DNA from: Dysgonomonas sp. 216 | Lineage (GTDB): Bacteria > Bacteroidota > Bacteroidia > Bacteroidales > Dysgonomonadaceae | Length of the DNA: 64,000 nt | Direction of reading: 5' to 3' | NCBI RefSeq assembly: GCF_010501065.1 | Contig: NZ_QVMM01000015.1 | Location: 17,579-81,578, forward strand | Shown here: positions 27,061-36,219 of the stretch, in pieces | How the letters are laid out: every line of letters begins with the position of its first letter | Position numbering within the stretch: the stretch's first letter is position 1 | Program-made: the position numbers and the translations under genes | The notes under the pieces: generated by a model | What the model was told of the DNA's origin: nothing | Databases searched by the model: none | Seen by the model: only the letters and a program-made list of their open reading frames with translations

Positions 27061-28029
27061 TTACTTTAAATTTAGTTGAACGGTTCCGTCAAAAGGATCG
27101 AAATCGAATAATACTTTGTCAGGGTGTATTTGCACCTCCAGTTTCTTTTTGCCTTGTTTTGCTGTTGCCTTTTTAATGCCTTTTTTATCGATAACCATTG
27201 TTAGCGGTTGTACAAATAGGTCTTTATTTAAAGATAGTTTAGGAACGATAATAATGTCATTTTTCTTTTTCGTCACTTTTAGTTCTGTATTATCACGCTC
27301 TTCGATATAAGACACGATTTTTTCGAAAGTGTCAACCCATATTTTATCTTCCATCGCTTTAACTTTATCCAAGTGATTCCAAAATCGTTGAGGGTTCACA
27401 AATGCGTCATAACCGTAAGTAATGCCATGCGTCATGCCAACTCCCCAATCATTAGTCTCAATCAAAGTGTTTACCCATTTTTCCAAGTCTTCGGGTGTTG
27501 ATTTGCTCCCAATCGATCTTTGCTTTGTTCTGGTTCCTACCCGGTTTTCCGAAGCTATTTTCATGCCTTCGGGTGTTTTTGTATTATGTGGATAACAAAA
27601 GGTACGCGGCATAATTCCTATATTTGAGAATATAGCACTATCGTTTTTATAAATATCTTCCTTTATTTCATCCAAAGTATGTCGTCCGAAGTTTTTATGA
27701 GCCCAGCCATGATTTGAAACTTCGTGACCATTTCCGGCCATTTCCTTTAATTGTCCCCATGTCATTCGGGTAGTATCTGCCGGTGCATTTTCGTTTTCAT
27801 TTATCTTTATTCCGTTAATCCAGAAGGTGCCTCTAAAGCCTAATTCTTCGAATTTAGGAGCCACCAATGTATAGTGTTCTTTCAAACCATCGTCGAATGT
27901 GTAGCTAATAGCACAATTTTTATCTCCTTTATACTTTGCTATGCGTACGCTTATATCCTGTGACGACTGGGCAAATGCCAAATAAGAATTGAATAACATG
28001 CATACTATTATAAACCACCAGTTCTTCAT
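27061..28029 (-). CDS. Secreted polysaccharide deacetylase (NodB/CE4-like)
   Basis: 322 residues with a Sec signal peptide (WWFIIVCMLFNSYLAFAQ). The NodB domain spans about 35-225: motif 1 SYTFDDGLKEH (catalytic Asp and metal Asp), motif 2 HEVSNHGWAHKNFG (two metal His residues) and RTFCYPHNTKTPEG. The C-terminal 80 residues form a beta-rich extension (VPKLSLNKDLFVQPLTMVI). CE4 enzymes remove O- or N-acetyl groups from glycans using a divalent metal. Last gene of the glycan cluster, 27 bp after a GH78-like gene, so the substrate is probably an acetylated plant or microbial oligosaccharide. Confidence 0.85.
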   Translation of the reverse strand: MKNWWFIIVCMLFNSYLAFAQSSQDISVRIAKYKGDKNCAISYTFDDGLKEHYTLVAPKFEELGFRGTFWINGIKINENENAPADTTRMTWGQLKEMAGNGHEVSNHGWAHKNFGRHTLDEIKEDIYKNDSAIFSNIGIMPRTFCYPHNTKTPEGMKIASENRVGTRTKQRSIGSKSTPEDLEKWVNTLIETNDWGVGMTHGITYGYDAFVNPQRFWNHLDKVKAMEDKIWVDTFEKIVSYIEERDNTELKVTKKKNDIIIVPKLSLNKDLFVQPLTMVIDKKGIKKATAKQGKKKLEVQIHPDKVLFDFDPFDGTVQLNLK

Positions 28030-28056
28030 CTTTTTAATAATTAAAATTTGATTCTT

Positions 28057-29838
28057 CTATTTTATAATCATTATATCTTTAGGAGCATTTATTTCGGAAG
28101 ATATTTTACCGTCGTTGTTTTTTATATGCTTAATTTTTATAATTCCGTATGGGGTTGGAAAAGATCCTTCCACCCATTCCAGATCACCAAGGTGTGGTTC
28201 TATTTTGACCTTCTTACATCCGGGTTCTAAAATTTTTACACCTAATATATGTTCGCTCATCCATGCAGTTGGTCCCGATGCCCAGCCATGACAAAAGCTG
28301 TGACGATATCCCGGATAGCAAAAAGCGCCGAAATTACCATGTATATCTTTCTTTCCGGCAGGAGTTATTTCATCGAGTCGTGCGGCATTTTCGAGCCACT
28401 GCATATTGAAATCTTCCCAAAAAGTAGTTGCTCCCATATCTAGCATTGCACCCCAAAACTGACGGATTATATCTATTGCCTGTTTATACTGACCAGCTAA
28501 TGCTTGTGTTTGCAGCATATAATAACCGTAAAATGTGGAAAATCCTTTGGTTCCGCCTACTGACACTACTTCATCGCATGCTTTTTTAGCATTAATTATT
28601 CCGGCAATTGCCATTAACGAAGCAGCTTGTTTCAGGTTATTATGATTTTTAATGTTACCGTTCATTCGTTCGGCACATAGTCTCGATTTTTTTGCGTATT
28701 CCGGCTCGTTTAAAAAATCACATAGTTTTGCGGCGTCTTTCATAGCCCATACTATTAGTGCACGATAGCCGGCTTCTACACCTTCTTTATTGGGTGAAGA
28801 AGGCCAGTCGAGAAAACGCTCTTTAGCTAAATTTTCTATTCCGTTGTTATCTATTTTCGCATCAATTTGATCGATCAATCCCAATATATAGCTTTTGTGT
28901 TTTTTCAGAAAGCTGATATCTCCACTATGCATATACCAATCTTTTTGAATTATTAAATACCATAACGAATAAGCGCTCATTCCATTCATCCAACCGGGTA
29001 GTGGAAACTGCTCGCATGCTAAATCCAGACTTATAGGAACCACCTCGTTTGCGCCGAATACCGAAGTTATTGTTGCTACCTCGGGATGCATATCTCCAAG
29101 CCAGATAACACGGTCGCGCTTTATTCCGTCCCACAAATACTCCTGCATATTCAAATGAACTGTATATGCTCCTGTAAGCCATATTTGATTTAAGCGTTCA
29201 TCGCTCGACCTGAATGAACCTAAATAAGGAATATCGCGGAAGCGGAGTATTGCCCGTGCTTCGCGGAGGCGAATTGTTGTGTTCTTTTGTAATAAATCTA
29301 TTCTAACAAAGCGGAATCCTGTATTGCCTATTTCGATAAGCCCATCTCGAGGAACTTCCATAATTATGTCTCGTTTAGCATGGTCGTCGGTTGAAAAGCC
29401 CACTTTCCAACCTTTTTCGGCTGTTTGGCTGTTGCACTCACCAACCGATTCTCCGAACCTTATACGTACCAATGATGGTTTGGAGCGGGACGAAGAGCCT
29501 AAAACCAATTGTAATCCTCCATGTAGTTCTTTTCCGTAATCGAGTAATATAGAGGCAGTATCTTCTTCGGTCGAAATGAGAGAGCATAAGTCTCTTTTGG
29601 TAAATTCGGGTTGACTATTTCCTGTATTTAATAAAACTTCTTCATTTCGTACCAAGTTTTTCCCTCCATCGTTTTTCCAAACAATACGTTGTGGAGTAAT
29701 AAAGACTCTGGTTAGTTCATCTTTTTGGGTTTTACCTTTGTATTCAGAACCGAAGATAGGGGGTAACTCCGCTTTTGTAACAGAAGTTATTCCCATCAAG
29801 AAAAAAAGAAGAGGGATGATATATCTCGTATTTTTCAT
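28057..29838 (-). CDS. GH78-like alpha-L-rhamnosidase family protein
   Basis: 593 residues from ATG at 29836-29838, 8 bp after the GH2 stop; a TTG at 29850 would overlap that stop. Signal peptide MKNTRYIIPLLFFLMGITSVTKA. The front ~180 residues are a beta-sandwich (ILLDYGKELHGGLQLVLG, GFRFVRIDLL). From about 200 follows the six-hairpin (alpha/alpha)6 catalytic barrel, with EYLWDGIKRDRVIWLGDMHPE and a late MGATTFWEDF. The GIKRDR..W.GD and ATTFWE blocks match GH78 general acid/base regions. The protein is shorter than classical rhamnosidases, so specificity is uncertain. Confidence 0.75.
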   Translation of the reverse strand: MKNTRYIIPLLFFLMGITSVTKAELPPIFGSEYKGKTQKDELTRVFITPQRIVWKNDGGKNLVRNEEVLLNTGNSQPEFTKRDLCSLISTEEDTASILLDYGKELHGGLQLVLGSSSRSKPSLVRIRFGESVGECNSQTAEKGWKVGFSTDDHAKRDIIMEVPRDGLIEIGNTGFRFVRIDLLQKNTTIRLREARAILRFRDIPYLGSFRSSDERLNQIWLTGAYTVHLNMQEYLWDGIKRDRVIWLGDMHPEVATITSVFGANEVVPISLDLACEQFPLPGWMNGMSAYSLWYLIIQKDWYMHSGDISFLKKHKSYILGLIDQIDAKIDNNGIENLAKERFLDWPSSPNKEGVEAGYRALIVWAMKDAAKLCDFLNEPEYAKKSRLCAERMNGNIKNHNNLKQAASLMAIAGIINAKKACDEVVSVGGTKGFSTFYGYYMLQTQALAGQYKQAIDIIRQFWGAMLDMGATTFWEDFNMQWLENAARLDEITPAGKKDIHGNFGAFCYPGYRHSFCHGWASGPTAWMSEHILGVKILEPGCKKVKIEPHLGDLEWVEGSFPTPYGIIKIKHIKNNDGKISSEINAPKDIMIIK

Positions 29839-29846
29839 CGATATAT

Positions 29847-32261
29847 TCAATTATAAGTTTTCAGTTTTACTTTTTCCTGCTTCAATCCGTTTATCTTTGC
29901 AGTCAGAGTTACTTCACCTGCCGTCTGATTAGACCGCAATATGGCCATTGCGAATCCGTTGTGTAACATTATCCGATTATTTTCCGAAAATACTTTGTCG
30001 GTATAGTGGTCACCGTTATCGACGGCTATTAGCCGCGCTACGCCGGAAACATCGAATACCACTTCACCTTCGATAATGGGCACAGTGCGTCCTTTGCCAT
30101 CTACCACATACACTTTTACATACTGCAAGTCCATTCCGTCGGCTTTCCATTTTGTATTCTCAAATTCGATTCTCAGTGCTGTTGCCTTGCCTGTTGTTTC
30201 GAGTCGGTGGCGTGCTACTTCGCTACCGTTATTGCGGGCAATAGCTATAATGTTACCACCTTTTCCGTAAGGTACATTCTGCCAGTAAATAATATTCCTT
30301 TTCTGTATATCATCCCTAACATTCTTCTGTATGCCGAACGTTTTTCCGTTGACAAGCAATTCAACTTCATCGGCATTGGTGTATGTAAACAGGTTCTGAT
30401 TCGAACCATCTGCACGATTCCAGTGCGAAGAAGTGGGAATACGCCCAACTATCACATCGTTCCATTCCATATTTTCCGCTACACTGTCCACGACGCCGAT
30501 ATGCACTAGCGGTTCCTCGGTAAATGCACTTTTGATTAAATATGCTTGCGAATACGGCTCCAAGGAGTGGTTAAAGAATGAATAATTCCAGCCTTTTTTA
30601 GGCCAGCCGTTCGATTCGCCCCAGTACTCTATGCCACCCCAATAGGCTATACCCACCATTTTATTATAATCCATCCCGAAAAACGGAGCAGTCAATTCGT
30701 TGGAAGTAGCTTCGCTCTGGTATATATTGAGGTTCGGTGCATGCTCCAGATACTTTTGATATGCTTGAAATTGGTAGTTAAAACTCGCTACTTCGGTAAC
30801 TAGTGACAGCTCTGGCGGAGTAAAGTCTGTATTGAAACTAGCATCGCGTCTTGCTATTGCATTGGCACGCGAAGGGTACATAGCTACCGTTGTTTTGCGC
30901 GTAGGATCGTAGCGTTTAGTAAGCACATCAAGTATCTTGTAAGTAGTAACGCCCCAGTCGCCCGTCGGGAAACCAGCCAGATCTTCTCTCATCTGCAATT
31001 CATTTCCTAAGCTCCACATAATAACCGAAGGATGATTGCGGTCGCGCTTTATCCATTCGGGGATAGCTGTATGCCATAATTGAGAGAAAGGTTTCTTTGC
31101 CGGCCAATAGTCTTTTTCGCTCCATTTATCAAATATTTCGTCTACGACTAATATACCGTACTTATCTGCAAGTTTCAAAAAAGACTTTGAATATGGGTTG
31201 TGTGATGTTCTAACGTGGTTGTAACCAAAATTTTTAAGCAACTGAAATTGTCTTTCTATAGCTCTGTCGTATGCGGCAGCGCCCACCGCACCCAAATCGT
31301 GGTGATTGGCAATTCCTTTCAGAAATACTTTCCTGCCGTTCAGCTTAAACCCGAACTCCTTTGAGAATTCGAGCGTACGGATGCCGAATGTTTCCGTTAC
31401 GTTGTCGATTATCTTTCCGTCGTGTATCAGCGTTATTTCGGCGGTATACAGGTCCGGCGTTTCGCATGACCAAAGTTGAGGATTGTTCACTATAACCACT
31501 GGAAGCGGTACTTCAACAGCTTTCAGCTTTATTCCTTTTGGAGCAGCTGTTTTTGTTTCTGTAATTTGTTGTCCATCAGGCGAGAATATCTTTGCACTTA
31601 TTTCAATGTCTTGTCTTTTATTTCTGAAGCCATCAAGTTCTACCTGAATGCTTATTTCGGCACTTTGCTCTGTTATATTAGGGGTAGTAATAAACACACC
31701 ATGCCGAGCGATTGAAATACTGTCTTTGACCACTAAATGCACGTCACGGAACAGTCCGCCACCAGTGTACCAACGCGAATTGCCTTTGGTGGACGAATAT
31801 ACGGCAATCACGTTATCCCTGTCATAATTAATCAGACTGGTAATGTCTGCTTCACAACCCAGATAACCATAATCAATAGCAGCAATTTTTTTACCGTTGA
31901 ACCAGACTTCACCCCATAGCATCACACCTTCGAAATCGAGCAGTACCCGTCTGTTTTTCCATAGGGGGTCGGCTTTGAATGATTTGCGATACCAGCCTGT
32001 TGTTAACTCTTTAAAGCCACGCTGGCTATTTCCCGATTTTATCCAAGGTTGTTCTATCTGAAAATCGTGTGGCAAATCTAATGTACGCCAGCCGCTATCG
32101 TTATAATCAGTGGCAGCAGCGTTTTCCGTTTCGCCTAGTTGAAATTTCCAGTCGAAATTGAACAATTCTGTAATGCGTGCGTTCTGCTGGGCGTTACTGT
32201 TTATAGCTGTTACAAGTAAAATGCCCAATAACGCAAGTCTGAATGTAAAGTGTTTGTTCAT
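29847..32261 (-). CDS. GH2 family beta-galactosidase-like glycoside hydrolase
   Basis: 804 residues with signal peptide MNKHFTFRLALLGILLVTA. Order: sugar-binding jelly roll (about 30-180, including LPHDFQIEQPW and TGGGLFRDVHL), immunoglobulin-like domain (185-295), TIM barrel (about 300-600), then a DUF4982-type domain (YTNADEVELLVNGKTFG, about 640-660) and a final beta domain. Catalytic residues are Glu421 in MWSLGNELQ (acid/base) and Glu517 in NIYQSEATS (nucleophile). Retaining enzyme; activity on beta-galactosides is likely but beta-glucuronidase or mannosidase cannot be excluded. Flanked by GH78-like genes in one operon. Confidence 0.88.
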   Translation of the reverse strand: MNKHFTFRLALLGILLVTAINSNAQQNARITELFNFDWKFQLGETENAAATDYNDSGWRTLDLPHDFQIEQPWIKSGNSQRGFKELTTGWYRKSFKADPLWKNRRVLLDFEGVMLWGEVWFNGKKIAAIDYGYLGCEADITSLINYDRDNVIAVYSSTKGNSRWYTGGGLFRDVHLVVKDSISIARHGVFITTPNITEQSAEISIQVELDGFRNKRQDIEISAKIFSPDGQQITETKTAAPKGIKLKAVEVPLPVVIVNNPQLWSCETPDLYTAEITLIHDGKIIDNVTETFGIRTLEFSKEFGFKLNGRKVFLKGIANHHDLGAVGAAAYDRAIERQFQLLKNFGYNHVRTSHNPYSKSFLKLADKYGILVVDEIFDKWSEKDYWPAKKPFSQLWHTAIPEWIKRDRNHPSVIMWSLGNELQMREDLAGFPTGDWGVTTYKILDVLTKRYDPTRKTTVAMYPSRANAIARRDASFNTDFTPPELSLVTEVASFNYQFQAYQKYLEHAPNLNIYQSEATSNELTAPFFGMDYNKMVGIAYWGGIEYWGESNGWPKKGWNYSFFNHSLEPYSQAYLIKSAFTEEPLVHIGVVDSVAENMEWNDVIVGRIPTSSHWNRADGSNQNLFTYTNADEVELLVNGKTFGIQKNVRDDIQKRNIIYWQNVPYGKGGNIIAIARNNGSEVARHRLETTGKATALRIEFENTKWKADGMDLQYVKVYVVDGKGRTVPIIEGEVVFDVSGVARLIAVDNGDHYTDKVFSENNRIMLHNGFAMAILRSNQTAGEVTLTAKINGLKQEKVKLKTYN

Positions 32262-32273
32262 TGCAGATTTATA

Positions 32274-34457
32274 TTACAAATTATATATTCCTTTTTTTGT
32301 CAGTGTAGTTTTATTTCCGTTTTTATCAATAAAATCGACTTTACATCCTTTAGGGATCTCGATTTGATTACCGCCTGTTTTTGAAAGTTTAAGCTTTATC
32401 TTCCCTTCTTTAACAGGAAACTCTATATTTGCCCATTGCAAATCCATCATATCAGGCTGTAGGGTATAATGATTCAGTTTAGTATTTGATTGGCTGAACC
32501 CCGCTATACCATTCAATACGGCGACAATTCCCGGAACTCCGTTGGCTCCGTGGCAAAGGCTTAAACCATAAGGACGGCTATAAAACACAAGTTGTTCATT
32601 CTTCGTTCTTCTATACGAGAAATTTTCGGGGAAACGCGTATGTCCCTGATTGAGCCAATCGCCGAAAACAGTAAACAATAAATTCCACATTTGACCAACT
32701 TTGCGGGCTTTTGAATAAGCTATGAATTCGTATCCTTTTTCAAAACTTACATAATCTTTATAGTAAGGTATGGTAGGAAGCGTTACAAGGAGGTTATCAT
32801 ATCTGTCTTCGGGGAATATACCAGCCAGAATCGCCCAATATTGAGCATGGTGAGAAATTACTTTGTCCAATTCCCCTGCTTTAGTATATCCGTTGATAAA
32901 TAAGCCTTGCTCGTTGTCCCAAAAATGTTGCATGATGCTTTTCCGCAACAATTCAGCTTTTTGGCGATAATGATTAGCTGATTTTTTATCGTCCCATTTT
33001 TCGCAAAAATCAGCACCGATTTTGTAATTGTAATAGAGCATTATCTGAGCATAGGCGGGCGTGCCTTTCTTATCGGGTCCGCGCCTTGTTGCCCATCCGG
33101 GAACGAATCCCCAGCTTACCCCGACATTGGCAGAAATAAATCCTCTTTCATCTTGTAGTGTTTCGTAGAACTGTAATAATTGCTCCATACGATCACGATA
33201 GGAGAGTATTGTATTGAAATCCCCGTACCTTTTATAATGTTGGTTGAACCCAATCAGTGCATGCAACGGATAATCGGGTATTCCCAGATCGTCTTTTGTA
33301 GGGTTAAACGGCATCAGTGCTACCGACAGGCTGTTGCGCGACACCTGTTCGTCACCGAAAACGTAATCGCCGCCAAACGTACTTAATACGGCATCCATCG
33401 ACCAAGGAAGATAATCCCGCTTGATGCCGTCGAGATAAAATCCGTGTGTACTTGTATGTAATGAAGCAACCGAAGCTTTCCATATATTATTAATTCGTTC
33501 ATCGTTGCACTCGAAAGACATCAGAAAATCGATGTCCCATACTTTTGCCGTGAATTTCACGGGCGACAATTCGCATCCCTCGTCGCTGAATATCTTTACG
33601 TAGCGAACTGCCCGTTCGGGTAATACTATGTCTTGTTGTTTGCCCGTGAGCGTAAATGGTTCTATAGGCTTCTGCTCAAATACCTTAGTGTCTTCACAAA
33701 GCGTTTCTTCGGGGCTTTCACCTATATACACGGTTATCTGTCCATTTCCCTTTGCCGTAAACGAAACCGTACCTACTTCAAGATGAAAGAAATCTATCAG
33801 CACATAACCGTTTTTATGCAGAATGATGTCATTGCCGTTTACCGTGGCATTTCGTATAGGTTGGATGTTTGCAGGCTGAATGTCAATCTGCATTTCGGGC
33901 TCTTCCAGCGGCATTCGCCCACCCGTGCCGAAAACGGGTGATGTTTCGGCTAAGTTCCAGTTTATCCCGTCGAGGCTTGCCGACCAGCCTTCGCAAACAA
34001 CCTTCCCGTCAACGGAAACTTTCACAGACGGCAAATCGTTTTCGGTTGCTACTTCCAGCAACAAGGTAGATTTTCCCTTTGGTAGTTGTATGGAATTATT
34101 ACTATTGACAGCTTCTTTTCCGTTTACTGTGGCTTTCACTACGCCTGTGGATTCCCATTGCACAACAGTTTTGGACAACACATTCATCTCTTTACGAAAC
34201 CATGTGTTAAAAACGGGAGCATAAAATTTTCCCGGATAGCCCACATTCACGCAGCGTTCGGCAGATTCTTTCATCCTCTTCTGTTGCAGATGTGCGCTCA
34301 ACTGTCCGGGATACCATACGTATTCTCCTTTTTCCGCCTTAACGGGCTTTTTCAGCACGGTTACCGAGGGGTCAAGCAGTGGGTCGTATTCCTGTGCCTG
34401 TGCTCGAAACGAGAACACCGCCAGAAGCAGGCATATAGTAAGAATTGTTGTTTTCAT
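32274..34457 (-). CDS. GH78 family alpha-L-rhamnosidase-like protein
   Basis: 727 residues from ATG at 34455-34457 (MKTTILTICLLLAVFSFRAQA, a clear signal peptide); the TTG three codons earlier is not needed. The N-terminal half has two beta-sandwich modules (NTWFRKEMNV; FFHLEVGTVSFTAKGNG). The (alpha/alpha)6 barrel begins near 330 with LDGIKRDYLPWSMDAVLS, matching the GH78 GxKRDr..W.gD region but with Ser-Met before the Asp. A C-terminal beta-sandwich closes the protein (YTLQPDMMDLQWANIEFPVKEG). The 5' half of the gene looks more GC-rich by eye than the flanking GH31 gene. Exact glycosidic target unknown. Confidence 0.78.
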   Translation of the reverse strand: MKTTILTICLLLAVFSFRAQAQEYDPLLDPSVTVLKKPVKAEKGEYVWYPGQLSAHLQQKRMKESAERCVNVGYPGKFYAPVFNTWFRKEMNVLSKTVVQWESTGVVKATVNGKEAVNSNNSIQLPKGKSTLLLEVATENDLPSVKVSVDGKVVCEGWSASLDGINWNLAETSPVFGTGGRMPLEEPEMQIDIQPANIQPIRNATVNGNDIILHKNGYVLIDFFHLEVGTVSFTAKGNGQITVYIGESPEETLCEDTKVFEQKPIEPFTLTGKQQDIVLPERAVRYVKIFSDEGCELSPVKFTAKVWDIDFLMSFECNDERINNIWKASVASLHTSTHGFYLDGIKRDYLPWSMDAVLSTFGGDYVFGDEQVSRNSLSVALMPFNPTKDDLGIPDYPLHALIGFNQHYKRYGDFNTILSYRDRMEQLLQFYETLQDERGFISANVGVSWGFVPGWATRRGPDKKGTPAYAQIMLYYNYKIGADFCEKWDDKKSANHYRQKAELLRKSIMQHFWDNEQGLFINGYTKAGELDKVISHHAQYWAILAGIFPEDRYDNLLVTLPTIPYYKDYVSFEKGYEFIAYSKARKVGQMWNLLFTVFGDWLNQGHTRFPENFSYRRTKNEQLVFYSRPYGLSLCHGANGVPGIVAVLNGIAGFSQSNTKLNHYTLQPDMMDLQWANIEFPVKEGKIKLKLSKTGGNQIEIPKGCKVDFIDKNGNKTTLTKKGIYNL

Positions 34458-34470
34458 GGTTCTCAATATT

Positions 34471-36057
34471 TTATTTCATTTTTTCAAAATATGGTAATCT
34501 ACTCAGTGGCACATCTACAGTGATTGTTTTGCCTCCTTTGTGGGTTTTGCCCAAGTCGTCTTTCCAACGTCCTTTCGGCAGCTTTATGGTTCGTATGTTT
34601 TCTTTGGTAACAACGGGTGCAACCATGTATTTGTCTCCTAGCATAAACTGATCTTTACACTCGGCAAATCCTTCGTTGGGAAATGCATATTCCATATGAC
34701 GAACAATTGGTTCGCCAGTCTTTGCCGATTCTTTAGCGCATTGCATAATATATTCACCCATTTGTTCGTGAAGTTTTGCCATATTTCTAACCGTCTCTAG
34801 ATTTTCGGCACTTAAAATTCGCCAGGGAGCAACCGAAAATTGCATCATTGGCATTAGAGCATGTACTTGTGCTGAACGAACAATAAGTGTTTGGTCAATT
34901 TTGCTTTGATCTACATTTAAGAATGATTTAAATTGCCCACCACCAATCATATCGGGGCATGTGTAGGAGTAACCCATCAAACCTGCTACCATCATTTCGG
35001 GTATTAACGATTGTACCGCTCTCCATGAGTAGTTTTTGTCTCCAAGACGTTGAACTAATGCTTCGCCTCCCATTTTCCAGCATGCGCGGTATTCGTTAAC
35101 AGAAAATTCGAGACCTATTTTAGCCCAAGCTTCAGTATGATCGACCGATATTGCGTCTTTTTTATAGCTTACTAAATCTTTTTTTGTATAAAAACTATTA
35201 TCTCCGGCATCAAATTTAAATCCGTCAATACCGTATTCTTGCTGCATCTTTTTCAGAATAGATATAAAATGAGTTGTTGCATCAGGATTCGTAAAGTCGT
35301 AGCAAGCACTTTGTCCGTTCCACCAGTTAAGGATAGCTGGTTTGCCGTTTTTATTTTTTATAAGGTAGCCTTTTGAGTTCAATTCTCTATATTCGGGGCT
35401 ATCAGACGATACAAATGGGCATATCCATAACATGACCTTGAAACCCATATCATGTAACTCTTTTACCATACCTTTAGGATTAGAAAATTTTTCGGCTCTA
35501 AAATCAAAATTACCGTAATATCGTTGCCAGTTGTCGTCAATCATCAGTACTCCTGTAGGGAATCCATTATTAACAATTCCGTGTGCGTAGTTAAGAATAT
35601 CTGTCTGATTCTGATCATACATCAATTCAATCCATGTATTGTATTGCGGCATAGTGAAGAACAGTTCATCAGGCAAAATTCCGCTAGGCTTGAAGTGCTT
35701 TTGACAAGCTGCCCTATATGCATCTTTTAGTGTGGTTCCGGCATTTGTTATAGAAATATTTTCAAAATCTGATTTTACAGTGATTTTATTGTTGGAAACA
35801 GAAAACTTAAAAGGTTTATCGCTCCATACGTATCTGCCTTTGTTAGATAAGAGCAATGGAACCACCTGATTGTTGTTGTTTTGTGTAGCTAAGTTGTATT
35901 CGTCTATGGGTTGTATATATGGCATGCGCGAACCATAAGCAATTGTTCCGCCCCACCAGTATTCGCCTTCCATTGGTGTAATAGTTGTTAGGTTTTGTGC
36001 GGAAATATTACCATATAAAAGTAATAGAATAAATGCGGCATGTAATATTTTCTTCAT
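34471..36057 (-). CDS. GH31 family glycoside hydrolase
   Basis: 528 residues from ATG at 36055-36057, which gives a proper signal peptide (KKILHAAFILLLLYGNISA). The TIM barrel runs about 130-470. The probable nucleophile is Asp283 in DGFKFDAGD and the acid/base the Asp of CPDMIGGGQF. Also seen are GVLMIDDNWQRYYG and NWWNGQSACYDFTNP, the latter typical of short bacterial GH31 enzymes without the large N-terminal sandwich of alpha-glucosidases. GH31 includes alpha-glucosidases, alpha-xylosidases, alpha-galactosidases and sulfoquinovosidases; I cannot choose between them. First gene of the cluster, with its own -7 element upstream. Confidence 0.88.
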   Translation of the reverse strand: MKKILHAAFILLLLYGNISAQNLTTITPMEGEYWWGGTIAYGSRMPYIQPIDEYNLATQNNNNQVVPLLLSNKGRYVWSDKPFKFSVSNNKITVKSDFENISITNAGTTLKDAYRAACQKHFKPSGILPDELFFTMPQYNTWIELMYDQNQTDILNYAHGIVNNGFPTGVLMIDDNWQRYYGNFDFRAEKFSNPKGMVKELHDMGFKVMLWICPFVSSDSPEYRELNSKGYLIKNKNGKPAILNWWNGQSACYDFTNPDATTHFISILKKMQQEYGIDGFKFDAGDNSFYTKKDLVSYKKDAISVDHTEAWAKIGLEFSVNEYRACWKMGGEALVQRLGDKNYSWRAVQSLIPEMMVAGLMGYSYTCPDMIGGGQFKSFLNVDQSKIDQTLIVRSAQVHALMPMMQFSVAPWRILSAENLETVRNMAKLHEQMGEYIMQCAKESAKTGEPIVRHMEYAFPNEGFAECKDQFMLGDKYMVAPVVTKENIRTIKLPKGRWKDDLGKTHKGGKTITVDVPLSRLPYFEKMK

Positions 36058-36087
36058 AGCAAAATGTTTATTATAGTTGTAAGAGTG

Positions 36088-36095
36088 CAAACATA
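36088..36095 (-). promoter_or_regulatory. -7 element in front of the glycan cluster
   Basis: TATGTTTG on the minus strand, a perfect TAnnTTTG, 31 nt before the GH31 start. No good -33 TTTG is visible, which fits an activator-dependent promoter. Confidence 0.4.
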
Positions 36096-36161
36096 GATAG
36101 AAATTTATTTTTGCAGTTTTTTTTGAACTATTTTCTATTATTTTGGAAATAGTTACAGGAA

Positions 36162-36202
36162 ATAAGATAAAAGGTTATGATTTTCATAACCTTTTATCTT
36201 AT
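36162..36202 (-). terminator. Strong terminator after the PgpH-like gene
   Basis: A 19-bp perfect stem (36162-36180 with 36184-36202; core AAAAGGTTATGA) and a 3-nt loop, 18 bp past the stop of the HD phosphohydrolase gene. The stem is close in sequence to the terminator at 27009-27050 (shared AAAAGGTT core). Confidence 0.75.
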
Positions 36203-36219
36203 ATATATTTATAAGTGTA

